Source of the DNA: Elymus sibiricus
Taxonomy: Eukaryota > Streptophyta > Magnoliopsida > Poales > Poaceae
Direction of reading: 5' to 3'
Assembly (NCBI GenBank): GCA_039707655.1
Contig: CM077676.1
Coordinates: forward strand, 374,112,114-374,176,113
DNA: 64,000 nt
Shown here: positions 12,634 through 22,353 of the stretch, one piece after another
Position numbering within the stretch: position 1 is the first letter of the stretch
How the letters are laid out: each line of letters opens with the position of its first letter
Position numbers and translations under genes: made by a program
Notes under the pieces: generated by a model
Told to the model about the DNA's origin: nothing
The model's database searches: none
Seen by the model: the letters and a program-made list of their open reading frames with translations, nothing else

Positions 12634-13442
12634 TCCTCCAGGCGGCCAGCGGTGGGTGCGTGTGCCCGCCCCGCCGGCCCGGACGCGCACGCCGGAGTCG
12701 GAGGCGCGCGCCGCCCGCCGCGAGAGGCAGCTGGCAAGGGAGAAGGACGCGACGGAGAGCTCCGTCCGCCGCCGCCGCGGGTTATTGGCGGAGCCTGACG
12801 AGGACGAGCGGCTCCTCGCATGGGTCTACCGCCGGTCGCTTACGACGGCGGAGACGGACGCTCGACGGCTCCGCCGGAAGAACGCGAAGGCTCTCCGGCT
12901 AGCTATCGAGCAATCCGAGCGCGAGGCCAAGGAGAAGGCGACGGAGGCGGCTCGGCTGGCGAAGCTCAAGCGCCAGCAGGACCGGGCCGTCTGGCGCCTC
13001 AAGGGCCTTATCATCGTCTCCTCCTCCTCCGACGACGACGGCGGCTCCTCGTCCGACGAGTCGGACGATCCTTCACCAGCCGCCGACGGCTACAGCTGCG
13101 CCGGGGCCCGGAAGGGGAAGGGGCCGGCCCGGAAGTGGCGAAGATCCGCTTTTCTTCTTTTTAATTTCAAGTTTTAGATGTAGTTTGAACTTGTCCGTCG
13201 TTTATGTGAACTTTGGTGATCCTTTGAACATTCGATCGTGATCTTTTGGTGAAAGTATTGCGCTTGCCTATGTCCGTTTGCTGATCTACGTAGTTTGATC
13301 GACGTTGCATGCTTTCGTATGAATATAGGGGATCGGATATGAGATACACGGATGTGGACGACGCTATTTGAGGAGTGCCCGGTCACTGCCCGCGGACGGG
13401 CGTTTGAGGGGCCGGATTCGCCATATGCGGCTGTAGATGCTC

Positions 13443-14651
13443 GTACTACCCGTTTCTCAAACACAACACAAGTCGACCCTAAAAAAAAAACACAACACAA
13501 GTCACAAGTGTACGTAGTTTTAGCGAGGAAGCCACTTCGAATTTTCTTGGCTCGCTCCCTAATCGCGGGATGTTTTCACGTCGTCACGTCACGGCGGTGT
13601 TGGGGAGCCAGCCAAAGCCAGACGGGTGGCGGCGCGGCGGTGGCCAGACCCGCGGAGCGCGTAGATCGCCAGGTCCCTATCCGCTCGCGTCACAGTCACA
13701 TGGCCGGGACGGGAGCGAAGAAAGGACGCATGCATGCAATAATTGACGTGCAGAATAACCCGGCGCGTGGTGCGGCCCCCACCCCGACGCGCCGTCTCGT
13801 GGGGTCGACGTGGCCCCGCGCCCCTCGCCTCGGATCAACGAGTAAGGAGCGGCCGCGTCGCGCGGGGCGGTGACCGTGCCCGACAGCCCGTGGCACAGCT
13901 CGCCCGCACGCACGGTGCGACACGGCAGCGTTCTCTCTGCGGCACTGCGCGCCCCTCGAGGATGTGGCGCACCGCACCTGAGGAGAGGGGAAAATATCCT
14001 GTGATACGGTTCAGACGATGATACCGTGCTCCGGGACAGCATGGTGCGTCAGATCTACATGCAAGGTATAGGATCAACTGACTTGTTTATTTGCTTATGC
14101 CCACCTGGATATTTTGCGTCTAGGCCCCCAAACCTCCCTCCCCCTCTCAAGAAGCTGTGCGTACTTGCAAAATCATTGTAACAGCTCTGCACCTTCCTCA
14201 CCCTGAGCAGAGCTCATCGGGCGGGCCGGTGCTCTCTCTGCATGCACGCGGGGACGGGAGGCCACCTACCTCCGGCGGCGCATGCATCCCCCCGCCGCGG
14301 CGGCGCCGTCTGACTGGCTGCGCACGTTGCCGCTGCAGTTTCCGTGGTTGCTCGATGGCGAGATCAGACGGAGACACAGGATGCCTACCAAAGTTTTTCT
14401 GAGGCGAACGGACCCGATCTACACTGTTGGGTCTGAACGGGCCGGCCCATCTTGGGGCCGAGGCGAAAGGTGATACTCGTGTGGGCCGCACCTGCTGCCT
14501 CAGGCGTTGAGCGGGTTGGGCTGGATATACGGAAACCTCCCGGCTCTGTCCGACTCCAACACGAACACGATGACCAACTCGCCACGAGCCATCTCACAGG
14601 ACAGACCCCTGCTAAAAGAAACCTACAACAAAACCTCGCTCGCGCACTGCC
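13443..14651. other. Intergenic DNA with a block repeated near the third CACTA element
   Basis: No supported gene. Part of it (about 13715-13990) is clearly related to the DNA flanking the third CACTA element (about 33175-33265 plus 38117-38260), including AATAATTGACGTGCAGAATA and CGCACGGTRCGACACG. A local direct repeat ACACAACACAAGTC lies at about 13460-13505. The last 150 bases probably hold the leader of the gene that follows. Confidence 0.5.
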
Positions 14652-15035
14652 ATGGCGGCGAAACCGGAGGCTCGCGCGGCCGCGGGGGAAGAGTTGTGCT
14701 CTATCCCCGTAGTGTGGTCAGCGGCGGCGGCGGCCGAGTACAAGAGAAGGCAGCAGAGCTCGAAGCATCGAAAGGAGGTGGCCAGGTACAGGAAGAGAGA
14801 CAAGGAATTCGAGGCTCTTGGCAAGTACTTCACATTGTACATGGTGCTGGCTACCGTGTTCGTGCTCGCGGCACTCTACCTCCGCCATAGGAGCTCCCAC
14901 GCAGCCCTTGTCTGTGTGATCATGGCGGCCTGGTGGATGCTTGGCGTCGCCAAAGTCACCACTCGTATTAGACGGGAATTCCGCTTCTTACGAGACGGGA
15001 TGTACATGTTCGGTTATGACCAGACGTGGGACTAA
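14652..15035 (+). CDS. Small putative two-pass membrane protein, 127 residues
   Basis: A single open exon with a start in strong plant context (CCATGGCGGCG). The N-terminal third is Ala-rich, followed by a basic stretch (EYKRRQQSSKHRK). Two hydrophobic segments then appear, at about residues 59-78 (FTLYMVLATVFVLAALYL) and 84-104 (HAALVCVIMAAWWMLGVAKV), separated by a short basic loop, with a charged tail ending in DQTWD. A possible polyadenylation signal (GCAATAAGAAA) lies about 45 bases after the stop. This fits a small membrane-anchored protein, but I recognise no family and claim no function. It converges with the minus-strand DUF3615 pseudogene. It is one of the few stretches here that looks like ordinary single-copy coding DNA. 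Confidence 0.6.
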   Translation: MAAKPEARAAAGEELCSIPVVWSAAAAAEYKRRQQSSKHRKEVARYRKRDKEFEALGKYFTLYMVLATVFVLAALYLRHRSSHAALVCVIMAAWWMLGVAKVTTRIRREFRFLRDGMYMFGYDQTWD

Positions 15036-15506
15036 GAAGCGGCCACGGGAGCCAGATTTGTGTCTTGTGAAGCAATAAGAAACCGTATTTGTGTGTGTTG
15101 AGCGGTTGAAATGAAACGTGTCCGCTATGTTCTAGTCTCTAATCTCTAGGGCTTTTCCCTTTCATTTGTTCGTAGAGAAGCTAATAGTGGCGGCACATGT
15201 GTTTGAGAGACATGCTCTTGATGTAAGACATGGAATATAATGCCAACAAATACATCCACAATAAATTGCACAATAATAAGTTAGATACATCCAGGATTGG
15301 ACAGGACTAAGTATTTTACGGAAAGGAACAAACTCAGGGCATTTTGTATAGCCGAGAGATGTTTTCTCATAAGATTTTTTATCCGTTTTGTACGTCTAAC
15401 CTCCTATTTGTTCCATTCTATTCTATTCTTCCCTTCTGCTTTAATAGAAAAAAAAACAGAGCTCCCGCTGCTCGCGTAAAAAAAAGTGCTTGAGGACATC
15501 TTGATC
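15036..15506. other. Intergenic space between converging genes
   Basis: Contains the presumed 3' UTRs of the small membrane-protein gene and of the minus-strand DUF3615 pseudogene. No other feature seen. Confidence 0.5.
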
Positions 15507-17015
15507 TCATGAGAGGCTCATAGTCTGAAGGTTCTTGTCCAGGTTTGCTGAAGGGCAGCTCTCGTTAAGCGCATTTGCAAAATGAGAATCTGTTGGGTCA
15601 TCACAGTATATCAACTCCGTGTCCACGATGCCGTCCGCACGAGAGGACACCTTCTTTGAATTTGAGGCAAGCGGACGTGTCTTTCCAAAATCAGTATGCG
15701 CCGCTCCGATATGCAGGCCAACAGGTGGATGCGCAATTTTACTCATGCCAAACTCGCAAATGGTGCATCGCCCTGCACGTGAAAAATGAGATTGTTCAGT
15801 TTTTTTTTTTTGAAAAGGAGGTTAAACCCCGGCCTCTGCATCAATCGATGCATACGGCCATCTTTATTAATTATTTCACAAAGGTCTGACAAAAACATAC
15901 ATCAAGCCACCCGAAGCCACCACTCACACCTACAAACTTGATAATGCGGAGTGCTCTCACTCCCCATATCTATAACCGATGTCGTCGTCGATCCATCCAT
16001 ATAACGTATCGGAACCAACAATCGGTGCGGCAGACCTAAAGCGTACACCACATGCACACGTTTTAGAAGACGCCATCATCATCGAAGCGCTGTCCCATCT
16101 TCAGGAGAGAGATCCGCATCATCCTTGCCAGTCTGACCAAGCGTTGACGCCACCACGGCGCCCAACGACGCCACCGCCCTGCGCTCGTCCATCCCGACGC
16201 GGAGACTCTGGAAGATCTGTTGTGCGTAGCACCTGCCGACCAGGCATGACAAAACGTAGCACCTGTCGGCCAGACATGACTTGACATCTCCACCGAAGCT
16301 CCGTTCAAGACGAAGCCGCTCCGCCTCCTGCCTCTGCCATCCAGCGCTGCTCCACAAACGATACTCCCAAGAGAGAAACGATAGTGCCGCCATCGTCCGA
16401 TCTGGAACACCAGATCCTAGGGTTTCCCCCGGAGCAGCACGAGTGGGTCGACAGTAGTTACTCGACGATGCCTTCATCAAGGTAATGGCGCAGAACGCCA
16501 CCATCGCCTGCCGTTGGCTCGGTTTTCACCGGCAACCATGTCTCCCCGACTCGCAGCCGGGACTAGATGACGGATCTCGAGATCCGACCACCCAGCCTTA
16601 GCCTGAGATTGTTCAGTTAGTTCAACCATTTCACTATAGGGTTCGATCTGAACTTTCGAAGCCCCTTCATCCGGTTATATACAACATGTTGTGGGCAAAA
16701 AACAGCACAAAAATACCAAGAGCAATGTTGTTAAGTAGTAATTGCAAGTCGCTTACCAAGATATGCATCATTTGGGCTGTAGTAGGGCAGGGGACAGCAG
16801 AAAGAGACCTCCGATTCTCTGTCGTTGTAACGAACCCCGAGACTGAAGCACTGCTCGGTGTTGTCGGGTCTCTTCTCCTCCCAAAGTTGAGCGAAGAAAA
16901 GCATACGCGTGCCATCGGATGCCGCGGCGAGGAAGTTGATGTGGTAGCAATGGGAGGACAGATAGGCGCTCTCTTTCGCCACGCCGCAGATGATTTCCAA
17001 CTCAAATGTTGGTTC
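15507..17015 (-). pseudogene. DUF3615-family gene, C-terminal block (two exons)
   Basis: Exon A (17015-16757) encodes EPTFELEIICGVAKES followed by a CYHINFLA motif and LFFAQLWEE. Exon B (15772-15507) encodes RCTICEFG, KIAHPPVG and a tail, with a stop at 15507-15509. The intron has a GTAAGC donor at 16756 and a TTTTTCACGTGCAG acceptor, and the split Gly codon restores the frame exactly. The YHINFLA, LFFAEL-like, CxxC and K-I-xHP pattern is what I know as the grass DUF3615 domain, of unknown biochemical role. The block is the direct continuation of the middle block: removing CACTA element X joins them in frame except for a TAG codon at the insertion site. The intron hosts a retroposon. Confidence 0.75.
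15802..16603 (-). mobile_element. Non-LTR retroposon (LINE-like tail), minus strand, about 0.8 kb
   Basis: On the plus strand it begins with a poly-T run, that is, a 3' poly-A tail on the minus strand. It continues with the GAAAAGGAGGTTAAACCCC block known from grass LINE 3' ends. A 15-bp target duplication, TGAGATTGTTCAGTT, lies at 15787-15801 and 16604-16618, which fixes both boundaries. There is no reverse-transcriptase frame, so it is a truncated or non-autonomous copy. It landed in the DUF3615 intron, about 14 bases upstream of the splice acceptor. Confidence 0.8.
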
Positions 17016-17042
17016 CTACAGTAATGGGGAAGGGCTTACAGG

Positions 17043-17425
17043 ATATCACAAATTAGTGGCGGGCACGGCGGGGCACCCGCCACAGATATTTTTGAAAGCA
17101 AGCAGTGGCGGGTAGCAAAATCAGCCCGCCACAGCTACATGAGTTGCAGTGGCGAGCGAGTTCTCTCGCCAGCCATAGGTGAACCATTCCAAATCTTATC
17201 CCGTGATGAAACACGGCAGCGGCGGGCGGCTTACGGCACCCGCCACTGCTTTTTCTATCAGTTGTGGCGGGCAAGTCTATAGCCCCGCCACAGCTAAAAT
17301 CGCCGCAACTTTTGTCGGGGGGGGGGGGCAGGAGGTCATTTTAGCAGTGGCGGCCTCCTGGTACAGACCGCCACTGCTTCTTGTCATACGTGTGGCGGGC
17401 CCTATACCCCGCCCGCCACTCATAA
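17043..17425. repeat. Left subterminal repeat array of CACTA element X
   Basis: About ten copies of a motif like GTGGCGGGC or its complement GCCCGCCAC, spaced 20-50 bases apart. Such arrays bind the transposase in characterised CACTA elements. Confidence 0.8.
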
Positions 17426-17645
17426 TTCCACTACGCCGGCGGTTCAATTTTCACACGAACAACCGTTCCCCCCCCACTCGCCAAAGCTGGTCATTTCTCC
17501 CCGCGTGCCGTCTCTTCCCCCCTCAAATCTCGCCCGAGTCGCTGCCACGCCCCTCGGTGCTGTCGCTCCTCGCCGTCGCGCGCGCCCCTCGTCGACGCCC
17601 CTCGCCCTCGCCGCCGCGCCCCTCCTCACGCTGCCGCGGGCGGGC

Positions 17646-20600
17646 ATGGCCTCATCCTCCAACACCGGAGGAGGCATCTCATCGCCGCCGCCACCACCAC
17701 CGTCGAGCTCCACCCCGATGGCTAGCCATGCGGCTGTGTCCCCCTCCCCCGCCAACATCGAAGACCTCGGGCTGCATTCGAACTCCAAGCGTTCCACCTC
17801 TCCGGTATGCATTTCCAGATTTGTGCCTAGTGTAAATATTAGTAGTTTAGAAATACATGCCAATGTTTTTTAGTGTTATTTTGTATGATGGTCAGATCTG
17901 TGTTTAGGGTAAATATATACTAGTAGTTTAGAAATATTTGGTAAGTTTATGCGTAGGAACCCTTCTAGTGTGGTCATGTCGAATTTTTCTTTCATTTTTT
18001 AACTAGGATCCATTGTAGTATCGTTGGCTTATGTTTGCAGGTATCGACATGAGTGCCAATTGCAAAACGTCGATTCATTTCCGTTTCGCCGAATTTTTGG
18101 CACTCGTTATGTCCTCTTGTTAGCAAAGGTCATGTCGAATTTTTCTTTCATTTTAAACTAGGATCCATTATAGTATCGTTGGCTTATGTTTGCAGGTATC
18201 GACATGAGTGCCAATGTTTTGGCGAAACGTCGATTCATTTCCGTTTCGCCGAATTTCTAGCACTCGTTATGTCCTCTTGTTAGCAAAGGTCATGTCGAAT
18301 TTTTCTTTCATTTTTTAACTAGGATCCATTGTAGTATCGTTGGCTTATATTGGCAGGTATCGACATGAGTGCCAATGTTTTGGCGAAACATCGATTCATT
18401 TCCGTTTCGCCGAATTTCTCGTGAAAGCACATTTGCTCCCTTGGTGGTTTTGGTAATTCATAACAACATATATCTCATTGAACTAATGTCCATTCAAGTT
18501 AAAGATTTCAGGATGTTCAATGATTGGCATGGCATGGACTAGAGATGTGGACCCCTCAAAATGTTAAGGACAATGATTGGCAAAAGATCAAGACTCTACA
18601 TCTTTGGTTTAGTGATCCAAGATCACATTGCGTCCATAGGAAAGCCAATACTATTAAAAGGGGATGAGGTGTTGCTTAATGGTCTTTTTGCTCAAGTGCT
18701 TAGTGACAGTACTCCTAAACCCTCAACCACTCTCTCTACCCAAATATGTCCAAAACCTACATTCCAACTTGGCCCCACCGAAATTCTTTATCCAGCCCCA
18801 CCGAGTTCATCTAGACTTAGCCACTGCCAAAACCCTAAGAAATCGGATCCACCGAAATTGATCTCGGTCCCACCGAGATGGCCTTGCTAACTCTCTGTAA
18901 TCGTTTGCACTCACTTCGGTCTCACCGAGTTTTGCAAATCGGTCTCACCGAGATGGCTTGCCAACTCTCTGTTGCCTTATTGCTTCACTTCGGTCCTACC
19001 GAGTTGATGCAATCGGTGCCACCAAGATGAGGTTTGCCCTAGCCATTGCACTTCGGTCCATCCGAGTTGTTCCTATCGGTCCCACCGAGATTCCTAAAGT
19101 TCATATCTTTTACACAGTTCGGTGCTACCGAGATTATTGTTTCGGCGCCACTGAGTTGGGTCAAAAGTGTGTAACGGTTGGATTTTGTGTGGAGGCTATA
19201 TATACCCCTCCACCACTTCCTTCTCAGAAAGGAGAGCCATCAGAACGTGCCTACACTTCCACCATACATTTTCTGAGAGAGAACCACCTACTCATGTGTT
19301 GAGATCAAGAGATTCCATTCCTACCATTTGAACCTTGATTTCTAGCCTTTGCCAAGTTGCTTTCCACTCAAATCCTTCTTCCACCATAGCCAAATCTGTG
19401 AGGAGTTGTTTGAGTGCTGGGAAGACTATCATTTGAAGCACAAGAGCAAGGAGTTCATCAACAACACACCGTCTATTACCTTTTGGAGAGTGGTGTCTCC
19501 TAGATTGGTTATGTGTCACTTGGGAGCCTCCGACATGATGTGGAGTTGAACCAAGAGTTTGTAAGGGCAAGGAGATCGCCTACTTCGTGAAGATCTACCC
19601 TGAGTGAGGCTAGTCCTTCGTGGACGTAAGCCATGGTGGAATAGACAAGGTTGTTTCTTCGTGGACCCTTCGTGGGTGGAGCCCTCCGTGGACTCGCGCA
19701 GCCGTTACCCTTCGTGGGTTGAAGTCTCCATCAACGTGCGACGTACGATAGCACCACCTATCGGAACCACGCCAAAAACCACCGTGTCTTCATTGCGTTT
19801 GAAATCTCAGATCCCCTCCTTTACATACATATGCAATTGCTTACTTTCCGCTGCTATACTCTTAGAATTGCATGTGTAGGGTGATGTTTGACTTGTATTG
19901 TTGCTAAAATCTGCCTACAACTAAAATTGGGAAAAGGTTAGGTTTTAATTAGTCAAGTAGTCTAATCACCCCCTCTAGACATACTTTCGATCCTACATCT
20001 TGCACTCGTTATGCCATCTTTTTAGCAAAGGTCATGTCGAATTTTTCTTTCATTTTTTTATGCATCATGACTCATAATTGCATACTAAATTTTAGCAAAC
20101 CCAACAAATGCATTCCGGAGAACCATCTTCTATGGACCCCTCAGCTCAGCGTCGTAAAAAGGGTAGAAAGCGAAAGAAGAAATCAGCCAATGAACCTACC
20201 GCCAGTAAGGCACCAGGAGAAGATGTGGTGAATGTTTCTGTCAGTCGATGCTTCATGCAAATGTTTAAGCCCGGTGAACCGATGTTGCCACAACACAATT
20301 TGAGTGCACTAAGCGTTGAAATTCAGCTTCTACACAAAGACGTAGTAGCTAGGTCAGGAAAGGGTGAGATGTATTACACCGCCAATGTTATAGAGGGCCT
20401 TGGATTTGTCGACGAGTACCCTGCTGATAAAATATATCTTGGATTTGAGAGTGTGGTTAACGACAATATTTTCTATGTGGACGTAATCAAGCCGTCTTTA
20501 ATGAGGCTTTGGTCGCTCTGGCATGCTATAAATCCATTACTCCAGAATGAGGAAGTTGGCTTCCTTGATCCGTATCTCATGCATTGGGCCAATGTGGATT

Positions 20601-21291
20601 CTGATAAAGGCCAACGTCTTATGACGGATTACCTCCACAAGACCATTCTTCGTAGTCCTCGGACCAAGCACAACTTTATCGTGCCTTACTTCGAAACGTA
20701 AGTTCATTTCTTTTTGCTTGCACTATACACCTGGGTACTTTGATGTCAATCTCATTAATGTTGCGTTGTTCAATTGTTTTGCGCAGCAATGAACACTGGA
20801 TCGTTATCGCACTGATGCCCCGGGACGGCCGAGCTTATTTCTTTGATTCCAGGAGAGACCCTAAGAAGCCGTGGACTGATCTGAAGAAAGTTCTCAATGC
20901 TGCTCTTCTAATGTGTCATAAGTCCGACCATAAGAACATGCCGCATTCGCAGTACAAATTTAACACTAGCTTTTGTTGCCGGCAACAACCGAAAGGCGAA
21001 ACCATGCACATGTATGGCTACTATGCCATGGTCTTGATGGATGACTATGTGCGCGCAGGACCACTGTTAAGAAGTGATTCAATGTTGCAGAAATGGTCCG
21101 AAGAGAATGAGAAGGAAGTTAAGCTAGCTCACTTTTGGACAGAGCACGAGCGCCTTGAGAGAGTGCTCACGAATATCATCAATCGCCATGTAGTGACGGA
21201 TGAGGGGATGTTCTACTGCGGGGCAGAGAGTCAAGAAGAACGAGACATGAGAATGAAACATCAACATGGCGATATACATGCTCCTTTCTAG
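17646..21291 (+). CDS. CACTA-borne Ulp1/C48 peptidase-like protein, three exons, catalytic Cys lost
   Basis: Proposed exons are 17646-17804, 20096-20697 and 20787-21291, with GT/AG borders (CCG|GTATGC, TTTTAG|CAA, AAC|GTAAGT, GCGCAG|CAA) and phases that fit, giving 421 residues. Exon 1 is Ser/Pro-rich. Exon 2 starts with a basic nuclear-signal-like stretch (RRKKGRKRKKK). Exon 3 has the C48 layout: His257 in NEHW, Asp274 in FFDS, then QQPKGE. The residue before GYY, normally the catalytic Cys, is Tyr330. Ulp1-like enzymes remove SUMO, and such domains are common passengers in plant CACTA and Mutator elements. This copy is probably inactive as a protease. Intron 1 is inflated by tandem repeats and a solo LTR. 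Confidence 0.7.
17972..18421 (+). repeat. Tandem repeat of about 156-160 bp in intron 1 of the X cargo gene
   Basis: Copies start at 17972, 18128 and 18288 (GGTCATGTCGAATTTTTC). The third is cut at 18421 by a solo LTR and resumes at 20003, with a fourth partial copy from about 20028. Each unit includes a TTTGCAGGTATCGACATG block resembling a splice acceptor, and a CGTTTCGCCGAATTT block. Confidence 0.85.
18422..19997 (+). mobile_element. Solo LTR (1576 bp) with palindromic TCGGT...ACCGA array
   Basis: Starts TGAAAGCACATTTGC and ends GATCCTACA. Flanks are TCTCG (18417-18421) and TCTTG (19998-20002), a 5-bp duplication with one mismatch. No internal domain or second LTR is present, so it is a solo LTR, the product of LTR-LTR recombination. 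It interrupts the 156-bp tandem array, whose sequence resumes on the right. Between about 18770 and 19163 there are about ten copies of a short palindrome-like unit TCGGTCYCACCGAGW. A TATA box (CTATATATAC, 19196-19205) and the start of a leader follow. I do not assign a superfamily. Confidence 0.8.
19196..19205 (+). promoter_or_regulatory. TATA box of the solo LTR
   Basis: CTATATATAC, followed by CCCTCCACCACTTCC leader-like sequence, placed about 800 bases before the LTR end. Confidence 0.55.
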
Positions 21292-21451
21292 TCTAGTAAA
21301 CCATGAAAAACATTATACTATGTCATGACACAATGATTGTTACCTTGTGATCTCTACTTTATAAGTACGAGTGTCATATGTTTATATATTAACCTTGTGA
21401 TCTTTTCTATATGTATATATTTTGAATGTTATTGTCTGCTAAAAATAACAG

Positions 21452-21916
21452 ATGGGACCGCCAGAAGATTTGTGGGAGGTCTCTGCGGCGGACATGGAGA
21501 AGCACTATCTATGGACACGGGAAAAGTATCGGGCAGAGCGCCTCAAGGAGGCGATGTTAGCTTGGGTCAAAAGTGTTCCAATGGCCCATTGTTCTTTCAC
21601 ATCGATTGAGAAGATTGCAGAGAGGCGGTTCACTGACCTCGCAGTGTGCATCCTTGCGGAGGCGACCCCGGATGAGAGGCTGAGGATCTGGCCGGGTATG
21701 AGTCCAATCACCATACCCACGCCCGCTGAGGTTGTGCAATGGGCTCTTCGAGAGGCCAAATCTCCAATTCCAGAGCAAGCGGCCCGTTGGTCCTGTTCGT
21801 TCCATCAAGTACTAATTCATGTAGTATGTGCGGCTTCTACTAACGGTCTGCGTGTTGAACATCTGCTAACACTCATTTCACTCAAACAAAAACTCGTCAA
21901 ACCATTAATTATGTGA
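21452..21916 (+). CDS. ORF of 154 codons in CACTA element X, unknown function
   Basis: It opens right after an acceptor-like TAACAG, so it may be a further exon of the cargo gene (the stop at 21291 would then be bypassed by alternative splicing) or a second gene. It is Trp- and Arg-rich at the start (LWEV, TREKYRAERLKEAMLAW), has an amphipathic helical character, and ends near the AT-rich tail before the right subterminal array. I recognise no domain. Open length and position support it weakly. Confidence 0.35.
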   Translation: MGPPEDLWEVSAADMEKHYLWTREKYRAERLKEAMLAWVKSVPMAHCSFTSIEKIAERRFTDLAVCILAEATPDERLRIWPGMSPITIPTPAEVVQWALREAKSPIPEQAARWSCSFHQVLIHVVCAASTNGLRVEHLLTLISLKQKLVKPLIM

Positions 21917-22119
21917 TGAGCGCGACATATCTATGTTTATTAATTATTTTAATGCACTTGTTATATTTTATAACTACTACTTTTCATTAATCTGAAATCA
22001 TTGTAATGTGGTGCGTGTATGTGGATCAAGGTTCAAACCAGAATTTATGTATCAAATGCAATCTGATGATATGATCCAGGTGCAATATGATGTAATTCAA
22101 TCATGTCGGCATGCAACAA

Positions 22120-22335
22120 TAGCAGTGGCGAGCGGTAGAAAAGGACCGCCATGGCAGCGCGAAATTCCTGTGGCGGGCAACACGGAGTGCTGTGGCGGGC
22201 ACGACGTAGAGCCCGCCACTGCTCATGGTCTAACAGTGGCGGACGGACGCCCGCCACTGATGGTGTTCTAGCAGTGGCGGGCGGCCCTGAGAGCCTTGCC
22301 CGCCACTGCTGGACTTTTCCCACCCGCCACTGCTA
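22120..22335. repeat. Right subterminal repeat array of CACTA element X
   Basis: Repeated GTGGCGGGC/GCCCGCCACTG motifs. Read on the minus strand the block closely matches the left array of element Y (23578-23830), unit by unit. Confidence 0.8.
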
Positions 22336-22353
22336 GGCATTCCTGCAGTAGTG

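Larger units (their letters stand above)
3141..13177 (+). pseudogene. 263-codon ORF of unknown function, disrupted by a retrotransposon
   Basis: The coding parts are 3141-3393 and 12639-13177. If the Copia element and one copy of its TCCTC duplication are removed, the two halves join in the same frame with no stop, giving 792 nt including the stop. The first half is Ser/Gly-rich (starts MSSSGSDSGS). The second is Arg/Glu/Ala-rich with coiled-coil character and ends in an acidic serine cluster (SSSSDDDGG) and a basic tail. I recognise no catalytic domain. An upstream run of CT-rich leader is present. The ORF lies inside Harbinger-like termini, so it may be transposon cargo. As it stands it is inactivated: the left half reads into the LTR within a codon or two. 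Confidence 0.65.
2798..13442 (+). mobile_element. Second Harbinger-like element carrying an ORF, split by a Copia insertion
   Basis: The left end GAGCATGTACCGCCG at 2798 is an imperfect inverted repeat of the right end (CGGCTGTAGATGCTC, ending 13442), with about 12 of 15 positions matching. The flanks are TTA (2795-2797) and GTA (13443-13445), so the duplication is one base off perfect. Without the 9.2-kb Copia insertion the element would be about 1.4 kb. It carries one GC-rich ORF but no recognisable transposase. It abuts the 434-bp MITE and shares its TTA. It could also be a host gene fragment that only happens to be flanked by TIR-like sequence. Confidence 0.5.
17019..22353 (+). mobile_element. 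CACTA element X (5.3 kb), non-autonomous, carries an Ulp1-like gene
   Basis: The left end is CAGTAATGGGGAAGG, a mutated form of the CACTATTGAGAAAGG end seen in element Y. The right end is CCTGCAGTAGTG. A 3-bp duplication CTA lies at 17016-17018 and 22354-22356, as CACTA elements make. Subterminal arrays of short GGCGGGC/GCCCGCC repeats in both orientations lie at about 17043-17425 and 22120-22335. Cargo is a spliced gene on the plus strand. There is no transposase. The two ends differ after CACTA but match the corresponding ends of element Y, so both belong to one family. A solo LTR inflates it by 1.6 kb. Confidence 0.85.

Noticed and set aside
12557..12640. ATG at 12557 as the true start of the 206-codon frame
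   Set aside because: This part lies in the 3' LTR of the Copia element. The original ORF began at 3141 and was interrupted.
15507..15746. CCCH zinc-finger protein (from the C-x-x-C and H-P spacing)
   Set aside because: The upstream exon with YHINFLA and LFFAQL fits DUF3615 much better, and the C-x8-C-x5-C-x3-H spacing is not met.
17043..17425. Regularly spaced short repeats, CRISPR-like at first glance
   Set aside because: The units alternate in orientation, spacing varies, and they sit at CACTA termini in a plant genome: subterminal repeats.
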